Part shown: positions 38,183 through 48,401 of the stretch, piece after piece
Numbering within the stretch: the first letter of the stretch is position 1
How the letters are laid out: every line of letters starts with the position of its first letter
Source: Omphalotus guepiniiformis
Lineage: Eukaryota; Basidiomycota; Agaricomycetes; Agaricales; Omphalotaceae
Assembly (NCBI GenBank): GCA_028554645.1
Contig: JAQOOI010000063.1
Span: 62,001-126,000 of the forward strand
Length of the DNA stretch: 64,000 nt
Reading direction: 5' to 3'
Program-made: the position numbers and the translations under genes
Notes under the pieces: model-generated
The model's input: only the letters and a program-made list of their open reading frames with translations
Database searches by the model: none
What the model was told of the DNA's origin: nothing

Positions 38183-38836
38183 ATCCACTCTCACATACTA
38201 AGTGGCTGCTGGTAAAGGTAAGGAATATGCCTTTTGACTCTATTCAAAAACTCAGGAAAATATGTTGACAGACTTCTGCAAATGTGACTATATAAACTTG
38301 TTGTAAAGTTTAGCTCATGATATTCAAATGTGTATAACAGTGCTTGCTCTACTGAATTTCCGGTATTCTTGTTCAATGTTACAAGTTTGATCTGCTTGGC
38401 CTTGCCAAGATTGTCATTTTTATTTGAGTGGTTGATTTCAGCATTTTCAATTTTCCATACAAGCCATGATGCCAGATACGTTGCAGATTTGTCGTTGCCT
38501 CTGGGCGACCTACCTCTGAGATTCCTTCAGGTGAAGCTGAATGAATTCATTACAATCTTATGTACGTGTACTAGTAAGTAAGTCAACTGCGGTTCTAGAA
38601 TCTAAATATGGTATTAGTAACACGCTTGTTTATATAACTTATATTCAACTAACTGACCGTGACACGTCAACGATACTTAATCCATCCATTCACTTTCGCT
38701 TTACCAACGTCCACGGTCCAACTCCAATTCCCTTTTCCTTTTCGTCCCAATACTATATCACTTTTTAACGCTATCTTCGCAAAACCAGCAACGATCTCAA
38801 GTGAACGGTAACAGTCACTTGCGTCAACGCGGCCCA
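38183..38836. other. 3' flank of the NLR gene and STT3 promoter
   Basis: AT-rich; the first 300 bases remain nearly CG-free like the NLR gene, then CG dinucleotides return around 38,480-38,520. No gene seen. Confidence 0.5.
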
Positions 38837-41736
38837 ATGTCGACGGCGTACCCGCTCCCTTCGAATCTCTCTCCAGCGACGGTAGCTAACACTGCGTCGC
38901 TGTTACGCATTGTTGCTCTTGGTCTCATATCTGCTGCTGCTATCGCTTCTCGGTTGTTTGCAGTTATAAACTTCGAGAGTATTATTCATGAGTTGTATGT
39001 CTTGTTTTTTGTTCTTTGACGCGAGAATTGACGTGCGTTTCGCAGTGACCCGTGGTTCAATTAGTGAGTAGACTTCGGTATTCTGAGTGAGGTTTAGTGA
39101 TATGATATCGCGGGTTCTTAGTCGTGCAACGAGGGTTCTTGCTGCGAAAGGCTTCTACGTGCGTGATTCTTGATTCTTATACTTGTTTTGTATCAAACTA
39201 AGTATCCTAACTCGGTTCTGTAGGAATTCTGGAACTGGTTCGACCCTACTGCGTGGTACCCTCTCGGGCGTGTCGTAGGAGGTACCGTATACCCAGGACT
39301 CATGGCCACCAGCGGCGTCATTTACAACTTCCTCCATTACTTCAATCTCCCCGTCGATATCCGTAACATCTGTGTTTTGCTTGCGCCCGGCTTCAGCGCT
39401 CTCACCGCTTGGGCTACTTACATGTACGTAGTACATTCCCCATCTCTTACCTCCATCCTCATCCCGACGACTTTCTAGGTTCACAAAAGAAATGAAAGAC
39501 GAAAGTGCCGGACTCCTCGCAGCAGCGTTCATCGGTATCGTACCGGGCTACATCTCACGTTCAGTCGCAGGTTCCTACGATAACGAAGCTATCGCTATCT
39601 TCCTCCTCATGTTCACTTTTTATCTCTGGATTAAAGCTATTAAACAAGGCAGCGCGCTCTTCGGTACACTCGCGGCAGTCTTCTACTTCTACATGGTCGC
39701 CGCCTGGGGTGGCTACGCGTTCATCACGAATATGATACCGGTCCACGCGCTCGTGTTAATGCTTATGGGGAGATTCAGCAGCAGGCTGTATGTAGGGTAT
39801 TGCTCGTGGTACGCTATTGGCACTCTTGCGTCAATGCAGGTGCCGTTTGTGGGATTCCAGCCTGTCAGGACCAGCGAGCACATGGGTGCGTTGGGTGTGT
39901 TTGGGTTGATGCAGATTGTGGCGTTTGCGCAGCTGGTTAGGTCGCATTTGAGCTCGAAGCAATTCCAGGATTTATTAGCTGTCGCGGTTGTGTCTATGGG
40001 CGTTCTAGGGACCTTGGCATTTGTGGGCTTGACATACAAGGGGTGGATCGCGCCTTGGACTGGGAGGTTTTACTCACTTTGGGATACGGGCTATGCGAAG
40101 AAGTGGGTATCTTCCCTTTTGTTCTTCATGTGTCTTGAAAGTCTGATGTCTTTGAGTTTAGGTACATACCCATCATCGCCTCTGTATCAGAGCACCAGCC
40201 CACTGCCTGGCCATCCTTCTTCATGGACCTCCAGTTCCTCATATTCCTTTTCCCGGCGGGTGTTGTCATATGTTTCCGGGAACTTCGCGACGAGCACGTA
40301 TTCGTCATCATTTACTCCGTCGTCGCGAGCTACTTTGCAGGTGTCATGGTTCGTCTCATGCTCACGCTCACACCGGTCGTGTGCGTCACAGCGGCAGTAG
40401 CTTTCTCTTCGTTGCTTGATACGTATATCGATCCTTCGGAGCCCGCGGCGCCTGTTGAGTCAGGCAAGGAAGGAGGGGATTCGTCTGCTGCTACTGCGCC
40501 GGCCCTGAGTACACCAGCGAAGAAGACGAGTAAGAAGGCTGCTGCGGGGTCACAGACTTCTACGGCTGTCGCTACAGCAGCTAGTTCTACTCTATCTGAT
40601 TTAGTCTCCGCCACCACTGCAAGCGCTTCCAGCACGAGCAGCGGTAAATCATTCAAATCCTCCCGAAAATCGAAAGGAATATGGGGACTCGATGCGCGTG
40701 TCGCTGTGCTCATTAATGCATTCGGCATGCTTGCATTCTTTGTGTTCCATTGTACATGGGTTACCTCAAACGCATACTCTTCGCCTTCCGTTGTGTTGGC
40801 CTCGAGCAATCCCGATGGAAGTCAGCATATCATTGATGATTTCAGAGAGGCATACTATTGGTTGAGGCAGAACACGCCCAAGGATTCAGTTGTTATGAGC
40901 TGGTGGGATTATGGGTATCAAATTGCTGGTATGGCGGATCGGCCTACATTGGTTGATAACAATACATGGAATAACAGTAAGCTTTCGCTGGTATACCTTC
41001 TGACTCCATTCCTGATATCCCCCGCCTTTCTTTATTTTTCCAGCTCATATAGCAACAGTCGGAAAAGCTATGTCCTCACCCGAAGAAATTGCCTACCCCA
41101 TTCTCCGCAAACACGACGTAGACTATGTTCTTGTGATATTCGGTGGACTCCTCGGCTACTCGGGTGACGATATCAATAAGTTCTTGTGGATGGTCAGGAT
41201 CGCGCAGGGCGTTTGGCCTGATGAGATCCAAGAGCCGAATTATTTCACGCCGCAGGGGGAGTATAGGGTTGATGAGAGGGCAAGTAAGGCGATGAGGGAG
41301 AGTTTGATGTACAAGATGAGTTATTATCGGTGAGTTGTTTCGAATGAGTGAGTGGAGAAGGTTGGAGTTTCTAATTGTTGTTGTATTCGTATCTCAATAG
41401 GTTCCCGGAGCTGTTCGGTGGTGGACAGGCCATCGATCGAGTTCGTCAGCAGCAGATACCAAAGGAAGGACCTACGTTGGATTATTTAGGTAGAGTGTTA
41501 TTCCCATTCCATGCCTTTCATTTGCTGACTCTTTTTGTTGCATCCCTCCCAATTATGTACACGCATATGTAGAGGAAGCCTTCACATCCGAAAACTGGAT
41601 CGTCCGGATCTATGAAGTCCGAAAAGAGGATCTCCTAGGTCGGGACCTCAAAAGCGCGAACGCGTTCACACAAGGAAAAAAGAGGAAGAGGAGTAAGCCC
41701 GTTTCCAGGAGGAGAGAAGTTGTTGCTGTTTCGTAG
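38837..41736 (+). CDS. STT3: Oligosaccharyltransferase catalytic subunit STT3
   Basis: Multi-pass ER membrane enzyme that transfers the lipid-linked glycan to Asn in nascent proteins. From the ATG at 38837, exons give the first membrane segment ([20 protein letters not shown]), the DPWFNYRATRVL metal-site loop, [35 protein letters not shown], the [10 protein letters not shown] loop, many hydrophobic helices, and the catalytic signature [11 protein letters not shown]. Later exons include [32 protein letters not shown] and a basic C-terminal tail ([14 protein letters not shown]). An insert of about 75 residues rich in Ala, Ser, Thr and Lys sits between the last membrane helices (roughly 40,430-40,680). 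All known key motifs are intact. Essential housekeeping gene; no regulatory signal noted. Confidence 0.92.
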
Positions 41737-42798
41737 AGTTGGAGGGGGGGAGTTCCTCGTTGTATTTTAGTATACATGCATGCGTGGTCGTGTAGGGGGG
41801 GTTGGACTGGGGATGAATTTAATTATGCGTACGCGTACGTCGACCTATCACGTTTCGAGCTTCAAACCATTTCAAGACTCGAGGTGAACTGCGAGAATTG
41901 CGAAACGATGTTATTCTTGTAACTGTTTTGATTACTTCGAATCGGACAAAAAGGTGACCAACATAGGCGGCCAGCTTTGCCGGCCCGAGCCACTCTCGTT
42001 GCGCCTTTTCTTGATACTTGACCTTCGTTGTCTCCTTTCATAAGGCTACCAGGTTTCGCCGCCAGCCACCGCATCCGTCGGTCGCGGCTTGTACGCAAGT
42101 CGGAGACGACTCAGGGTCGACGAGGGGTGATGGTCAGGATATGTGTTAGGAGTCAAAGGGAAAGGTGTGCAGGTAGAGGATGATGGGGTGTTTTTGACCT
42201 GCTATCAAGACGGTGAATGAAACGATGAAGGCCATAGGTGCGAAATTCTATGTCGGGTGATAATCTTTTATTAAGAGCCTAATCAAGCACATAATTATAG
42301 GAAGAAAACATTTCGCAGCTTCAATGCTTTCTCGTCAATGTCGGGTTCGACCTCGAACAGGCTCGCTGGTACTATAAGGACTTATAATAAACGATCTGGC
42401 GAGGATATATGATATTGGATTCCATATGTGCTTGAGCGGCCAAGCTCGGCCACAGCCTTATGTACTAAAAAAGGGATCGCCGAGAGAACACTTGGAATAT
42501 ATGCTCGTCCTCGAATATTGCTAGTTCCTCACGCCGGCCGGTTAGTACCATCACTCACTTCAACCTGCAAATTTATGACACTCACTGTTTCACTCTATGT
42601 AGTCACCAACATAACGAGTGTCTCGATCCCCTCTGTTCTTGTTCAACGAGTCAGTTCTTTACCATATCGTTCATTTCAATACTCATGGGTATCTCTCCAG
42701 CTCGAATCATCAATTGGCAGTTCAGTTGTCAGTCCTTGCCATAGTCACAGATCCTCCGTGACGGATATCGTATTCTCAACGACCTAGTTTGATTGACG
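41737..42798. other. Intergenic region
   Basis: Short open frames on both strands have no family resemblance. No TATA box is obvious close to the ATG at 42799. No repeat was identified. Confidence 0.5.
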
Positions 42799-44136
42799 AT
42801 GAAATCAGTTACCATTCTGATTCATTTACTGGCCTTTTTCGCAAGTCTCGTTCTCGCCCGTCCTCTCGAGCGCCGAGTCCTAGGTAAAGTCTTCTCGTCT
42901 ACATGTAAGCTCTCCTCATTCGAATCAACGCTCCAGTCTAAATTCCGAATTACAGCTACTAAAGCTAGGGGATTTACCCTGGATGTTGAAATGACTTATG
43001 ACGGCAGTACGAGCTCTAGGCGTTTCGCAGTCAACCTCCACCAAGAAGGGGATACGAGCACCCTTCCATTACGCCTCAATAACAATAACTTGAAAACTCC
43101 CTGGAGTTGCGTATATTTTGGAAGCAGTAGCCCGACCATAGTACTTCCCGACCAAAGGATTCAAGTCACACCGTTGGCACGCGAGACCAGCCTCCTGGCT
43201 CTTGACTGGAACATCGAGAAAGCCGTGTGGCCGCGCATGAAACCGAATCAGAAAGACGGAGGTTCCAATAGCTGTTTTGGCCCCGTCGCCGATTACTTAT
43301 CCCAACTCCAACAATTAAAATACGTGTCGCGGTCGGATTATCAGGCATTGGTATCGAGATTGCGCCCATTCATCAACCCCTCAGCAACAAATACAAAAGA
43401 CATCGTTCAGTACACCTGTTCTGGCGACGACAAAGGCTTGAACTGCAAGGCGTCTAGGAAATTTTTCCTCGATGTTAGCACTACTTATGACAGCAGTACC
43501 AGCTCTAGGCGTTTCGCAGTCAACCTCCACCAAGAAGGGGATAGTAGTATCCTTCCATTACGCCTTAATATCTTGAAAACACCCAGGAGTTGCTTGTATC
43601 TTGGGAGCAGCTCAAACACGGCTTTTCCCAACCAAAAGATCGCAGTCACACCGCTGGCAGGCGAGACGGCACTCCTAGCCCTTGACTGGAACATCGAGAA
43701 AGCCGTGTTTCCCCTCATGTCAACAAACGAGAATATCGGAGGATCCAATAGCTGTATCTACCCTATCGCCGACTACTTGAACCAACTTGAAAAAGTTGGA
43801 TATATCTCGTTTTCGGATTGGTGGGAGTTGAATTCGAGATTGCGTTCCTTGATGAACTTTGATCCCTCGACGACAAACGGTGTTGTTCAATACTCTTGTT
43901 CTGGCGATGACAAAGGCTTGAGCTGTAGGGCTTCTGGTTCTCCCATGGCTGCTCAGCCGTTGAATAGAAAACCTGCGATGAAGAAGAGACCGGGATTGTC
44001 GACGGTGTCGGGGGCTCAACGGGCTCCTGCAGCTCAAGCCGCTCAGCTCCAGCCCTCGATGTCCCGTCCTACTGGGAGACCGGCGGGCCCTAGGCCCCTG
44101 CCTGCGACGCCAGGAAGTTCAGCCTCTGGTTATTGA
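42799..44136 (+). CDS. Secreted protein with an internally duplicated domain, unknown function
   Basis: Single-exon gene of 445-446 residues. MKSVTILIHLLAFFASLVLA is a signal peptide with a hydrophobic core, followed by a possible dibasic site (ERR). Two tandem copies of a domain of about 150 residues follow. Each has SSTSSRRFAVNLHQEGD, a PLRLN...LKTP segment, ETxLLALDWNIEKAV, GGSNSC, a DYLxQL helix and a closing VQYxCSGDDKGLxC. Paired Cys in each copy suggest disulfides. The C terminus is Pro/Ala/Arg-rich and probably disordered. The two copies are close at DNA level as well (42,960-43,440 against 43,460-43,930). No enzyme motif was seen. The start is the ATG at 42799 because it opens directly into the signal peptide. 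Confidence 0.8.
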   Translation: MKSVTILIHLLAFFASLVLARPLERRVLGKVFSSTCKLSSFESTLQSKFRITATKARGFTLDVEMTYDGSTSSRRFAVNLHQEGDTSTLPLRLNNNNLKTPWSCVYFGSSSPTIVLPDQRIQVTPLARETSLLALDWNIEKAVWPRMKPNQKDGGSNSCFGPVADYLSQLQQLKYVSRSDYQALVSRLRPFINPSATNTKDIVQYTCSGDDKGLNCKASRKFFLDVSTTYDSSTSSRRFAVNLHQEGDSSILPLRLNILKTPRSCLYLGSSSNTAFPNQKIAVTPLAGETALLALDWNIEKAVFPLMSTNENIGGSNSCIYPIADYLNQLEKVGYISFSDWWELNSRLRSLMNFDPSTTNGVVQYSCSGDDKGLSCRASGSPMAAQPLNRKPAMKKRPGLSTVSGAQRAPAAQAAQLQPSMSRPTGRPAGPRPLPATPGSSASGY

Positions 44137-44468
44137 GCTAATAATCTGAGAGTGCCTGCTGCCATGATGCCCGCATCCTGACATGGCGTGTAATGGCGTA
44201 CCTCGTAGCCTAGTTTACTGTACATCTCGTACACTGTTGTTAGAGTCGCTGCAAAAAAAAACTCGCCGGATGGTCAGACTTATTTATTACATTGTTTTGG
44301 TGGTTCGTTTGAACTTGAAGTTGTATACATAGTGAGGATTCAGAAAGGGTGTGTTTGTACATGTATTGTTTCTGTGTTAACCCCTCTTTCGATCTCACTG
44401 GGACTCAACGCTATTCACTTATTATTCTTGTCAAACCCTAGGCCTTAACGTTGATGTAAGCGTCGTGG
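44137..44468. other. Intergenic region
   Basis: Includes an A-run near 44,252 and AT-rich sequence. No gene recognised. Confidence 0.5.
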
Positions 44469-46009
44469 ATGTTGTCTCCGGGTCCGGACGATGAAATAAC
44501 ACGCACACCGAGTCGCTCGAACTCAAAGGTCGCTAATAAATGCACAATTTCGCCCTATTTCTCACCGCGGCCTTCCACCTCGCCGCTCACTGGAAAAGAA
44601 CACCATGTTGCTAGATATTTGTCCAAAACCAAGCGAAACCGCAAACCGAAGCTTCGTAGCTTATCCTTCGATAATTCCGAGGAGTCGGAAAAACTTGTTG
44701 AAGGACGATCCAAGAATTTTTGCAAGTCTGAATACGAGTTGCCAGATTTAGTGGGATCTGCAGTGTCCCAAGGCAAAATGAAGAAACAAGAACGTGAACG
44801 GACGGAATATATACAAGACAACGAGTTTGCATACTCCGATAATCCTGACTCTGACTCCGAGTCGTGTTCCTCGCCCTCGCTTTCCGTGTTATACGAGAAG
44901 CTGGGTTTGTTGAAGCCTTTGCTTATTCAAGGTATTGTACACTTCTCTCTCTTAATTGATCCGTTGTGAAAACTGATGCATGACTGAAAAAGAACGATTG
45001 GCTCATGATCCATGGAAACTCCTCGTTGCGGTAACACTGCTCAATAAGACGACTGCAAAAGTGGCATTACCTGTCTTTTGGGAGATTGTGTCGAGGTGGG
45101 GGACGCCTTGGGATCTGGTGAGAGGTATGTTCAATATTTCATTTGTTTCTCTTGAACTAAAATGCTAATGGTGAACGATGCCATTCTTCAGCGGATGTAT
45201 CTGAACTAAAGTTCCTCCTTCATCCACTTGGAACTTATACGATTCGTTCACAAAGGCTTGTTGACCTCTCAAATGCGTACTTGAGTGATCCACCAAGTAA
45301 ATATGATGCGAGGCCATCGAGGTCGAGGATAAAGCTGGTTCCACCTTCTACACCCTCGAAGAAATTGAACTCGAATTCACCTCACCCACTACGGACTTTT
45401 TCACCGTTGTCTTTACTTCCCGAATCAACGCCTGGTACACCCTCTTCTTCCCGGCCGTCCAGTTCTACTTCTCCTTCACCACCGTCGAACCCACCAACCC
45501 ATTCCTTCCGCCGTACCAGAGCAACTGCCCAATACCCACCAACGCCAATCTCCCATCTCCCGGGAACAGGCCCGTATGCTCTAGACTCCTATCGCATCTT
45601 CTGCACTGTGCATAACGACCCGTTCTCTGAGGAATGGAAGGATGTCAGGCCGAGTGATAAAGAGTTGATTAGGTATTTGGTTAGTGTTTTTATTTGCTTC
45701 TTGAGTGATGGATATGATGTATTAACTTTGCACTTTCCTTGTCTTTCCTCTCTTAAATCTCAATCTTCTCCGGACGTGCATATATGTGCCGTATGTGGAA
45801 TACCGCAGAAATGGAAATGGACCTACGAAGAACACAAGGAGTGGTCCCCCATTCTCGGCGTCGTGCAACCGGCTAGTAGGGTGTATCTACGAACTCTGAT
45901 TGAAGAGCTTGAGGGAGACAGAGATCGGAATAGCCGAGGTGTTACTGTGGGCGCAGATGTTTTGAAGTCGCGTAAGCGACGGCAATTGTTGGTGGATGAG
46001 GAAGGCTAG
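44469..46009 (+). CDS. MBD4-type HhH-GPD DNA glycosylase (no methyl-CpG-binding domain)
   Basis: The MBD4 glycosylase domain removes T or U mispaired with G, the product of cytosine deamination at CpG. Exons 44469-44931, 44993-45124, 45192-45679 and 45809-46009 give 427 residues. After a disordered basic/Ser-rich N terminus comes LAHDPWKLLVAVTLLNKTTA, then PVFWEIVSRWGTPWDLV and SELKFLLHPLGTYTIRSQRL. The hairpin and catalytic region follow (HLPGTGPYALDSYRIFC, with the catalytic Asp in DSYR), then RPSDKELIRYLKWKWTYEE. A Ser/Pro/Thr-rich insert of about 85 residues (from about 45,296 to 45,555) interrupts the catalytic domain just before the hairpin. No MBD is present. The basic ending (KSRKRRQL) may be a nuclear signal. 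Confidence 0.85.
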
Positions 46010-46559
46010 GAGGATGGTCTGATAGCTAGCGTGAGTTTTATATACTTTGCTGCTGCTCTGTTATTGGAGCTGATAAACTTGCAGTGGTTTTCACGCATTG
46101 CTGCATTGCTACTCTTTTGGACCATGCGCGCTTCTCTAACGAAGGTTCTAGTCCCTTCATTCTATCTCAAAGGAAACTTTCTGAAACTCTCTTGAACAAT
46201 CTAGCATCCTTTCTACTCCGGTTGAAGCAGCATCAAGCGTAATGCATCCAACGATTACGATTGGAAGGAGACCTGCTCTGGAAGATGTGTAATACCTTAA
46301 CGCAATAAAATATGCACATCTACATATCAAGCATCTCCAGGATTACCTTTGTGGCTCTCCTTCCTCTCGCCCGGAACCTTCGTCTCGACTTTGTCAGCAC
46401 CCCTCCGCCAACCGTTCGGATGGATTCAACAGCTTCGGGCTCTTGGAAGTAGAAGTTGGAGGTGCTGGAGGTGCGCTAGCGCCTGTGGTCACTATACGCA
46501 CACCCACCCATCGAATGCTTTCGTCCCCTTGGGTTTTCCTTCTTCCCCTACCTCTTCAG
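46010..46559. other. Intergenic region
   Basis: No recognised gene. The part from about 46,350 is Pro/Ser/Cys-rich in translation and lies at the edge of the decayed TRM44 copy. Confidence 0.45.
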
Positions 46560-47227
46560 CGGCATCATGCGTAGCGAAGCCGTCCACCACTGTTTGCGAC
46601 CCAAAGCGAATACTTTCGCTGCTGAGCGCTCGTACCACGCATCAAACTCCCAAACGCAGCACAGGATAGAAAGGTATCCAGAAGTAGAACAGAAGCGTGG
46701 AAAGTACACGCGTCTAAGGTGTGAGCTCGTCTGTGTGGTTCGTGATGATGAATACACCAAGTGGAAAAACCTTAACTCTTGAGTCTGAGGAGAGCGTGCG
46801 CCTGGGTCGACTCGGGGTATGATTGCCTTGATTTCCGCGCGCATACATCAGCTCCGTTGAAACCCCTTCAAACACGGTACAAGTGAAGAAAATTGGGCGA
46901 TAGGATCATGCGCATCCGACAACGTGATATCTGAGATGATGTCAGGGCGGAGGATGAGTGTTGAGTTGTACTCCGGGTGGTGAATGAGCTGAGAGATGGC
47001 GATGTCGAACTGGAAGAGAAAAAATGAGTCTTGAATGAAAACCAAAGCAATTGTTCATTGTGGACGTACCAGTTCTTTGGGAAGATTTGCAGGGTAGCAT
47101 ATGAGAGGTATCTAGATATGTACATAGTATCAGCTTCAGAGGAACCCAAGGGAGAAATCGGTGATTCTTCGGAGCAGCAAGCAGTTGGCTCGAGGAAGCG
47201 ACGAGAGCTCGTAGCAGACGAAGGCAT
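46560..47227 (-). pseudogene. TRM44: Truncated TRM44 copy
   Basis: Decayed duplicate of the TRM44 gene at 53736-55650, same orientation. It retains the N-terminal exon (PTACCSEESPISPLGSSEAD), the first intron, the second exon start (FDIAISQLIHHPEYNSTLIL) and a later fragment (SGYLSILCCVWEFDAWYERS). About 885 bases of the parent, covering most of the second exon and the SAM-binding motif, are missing. The break falls at a shared TACATC (46,844-46,849). Exon 1 also carries an 8-base insertion relative to the parent (near 47,113-47,120), shifting the frame. Because the intron is retained, the copy arose from genomic DNA, not from mRNA. The C-terminal part is absent. Confidence 0.8.
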
Positions 47228-47859
47228 TTATAGTTCTGAGAACACAGTTTTGATTTAAAAAAGATCCAGCAAACTCTCTGTGTGCCGATTGCTCTTCGCT
47301 GGGTGGAGATGCTAAATAAGAGAGTTCGTGCACTGCAGATGACTTCCGCTTGCTACCTCAGCCTCGGAAAGGGGGTGAGCGGTGAGCATTGGCTGGGAAG
47401 GCCTATCTCCGTGTACTCTATCGCGTCAACCATATTTTTACCCTCTTGTACTTATTCGATAGTCGTATCAGAAAACTGATGAGAGAACGATAATATCTAT
47501 TGAAAACGGCAGCAAATCAGCTTCTATGAAGATTGGGAATGCGTGAACACGCACTGATGGACCATTCTGATTCTCATTATCCAACCCATTGAGTCCTTCA
47601 CGCACAGCAATAATAGCAGGAAGGCCATCCATTCTGCGTTTTCTTGGGAGGATTCGTCGGGTATCCATTGAAGTACAGGGAGATTATAGAGGAATTCATT
47701 TTCGCGATTCTGAGTGACTCGGAGAGGTGTGTCGAATATGGTTTACACTTGTGTAAAGTGTATGCATTGATCTTGATAGTGAAAGGAGTGCGGCCAAATT
47801 GGCTCATCAATGTCTGTGCGCGACCATGATCATCACCACAGCAAAACTCTTTGAACGTC
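47228..47859. other. Diverged part of the TRM44-GDPD duplication
   Basis: Lies where the parent has the TRM44-GDPD spacer but is longer and only weakly similar. No gene seen. Confidence 0.35.
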
Positions 47860-48120
47860 AACTCAACATGAACGCTAAAAAGCTCTATCTAATTGGTAAA
47901 CTGGTGTAAAAATGGCAGTCACAAGTACTTCAAGCTTGCAAGAGAATGGTCGAGAACACGTCGAATGGTCTGGCGAGCACACTAAACGCTTCTGTTCCAC
48001 TTGCGTAACGTCAGTGAACATACATTGACACGGTTACACCCCATCTGACAGCCTATAACAGTATCATGGAGACATTTGTTCTATAGAAGAACGGCGGAGA
48101 AACATCATTAAAGGCCTGTA
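47860..48120 (-). pseudogene. 3' fragment of a glycerophosphodiester phosphodiesterase gene
   Basis: Matches 55,860-56,310, the last exons of the intact GDPD gene: TCAAGCTTGCAAG with the stop, the CTTGCGTAACGTCAGT block (ILTDVTQV) and AAGAACGGCGGAGAA. It lacks about 178 bases present in the parent (56,029-56,206), with the break at a shared CCA. Similarity ends at about 48,120, inside the parent's intron. Confidence 0.75.
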
Positions 48121-48401
48121 CAGTATCATAATCCGTAGTTTGATTGACATACGTCTTGATGCAATGTGACTTGCTGTGTAGCGCTCAGCGGTCCTCCATA
48201 AAATGCGGTCATTCTGCTTTTGCTTCTCGACCTCCAGGATCTCTATCTTCTGCAGGTTGTGCTCATCTCTGAATCTGCTATCTGAGGCGACTAATGGAGA
48301 CTGTGACCGAACACGCGGGCATATCAGTCCCGGCGAGATCATCAACAGCTGAGATGTAAAACACTGCTTGGTTGAATCTACATTGACATCGAAACACCAG
48401 G
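48121..48401. other. Upstream region of the ankyrin chimera
   Basis: Not similar to the GDPD locus. Carries the presumed promoter of the gene at 48402; no TATA box seen. Confidence 0.4.

Noticed and set aside
42428..42787. Plus-strand frame before the secreted protein
   Set aside because: No family resemblance and it ends just before a clear signal-peptide gene with its own ATG; most likely non-coding.
46349..46669. Plus-strand frame of 106 residues across the TRM44 copy
   Set aside because: It is antisense to the pseudogene and rich in low-complexity sequence.
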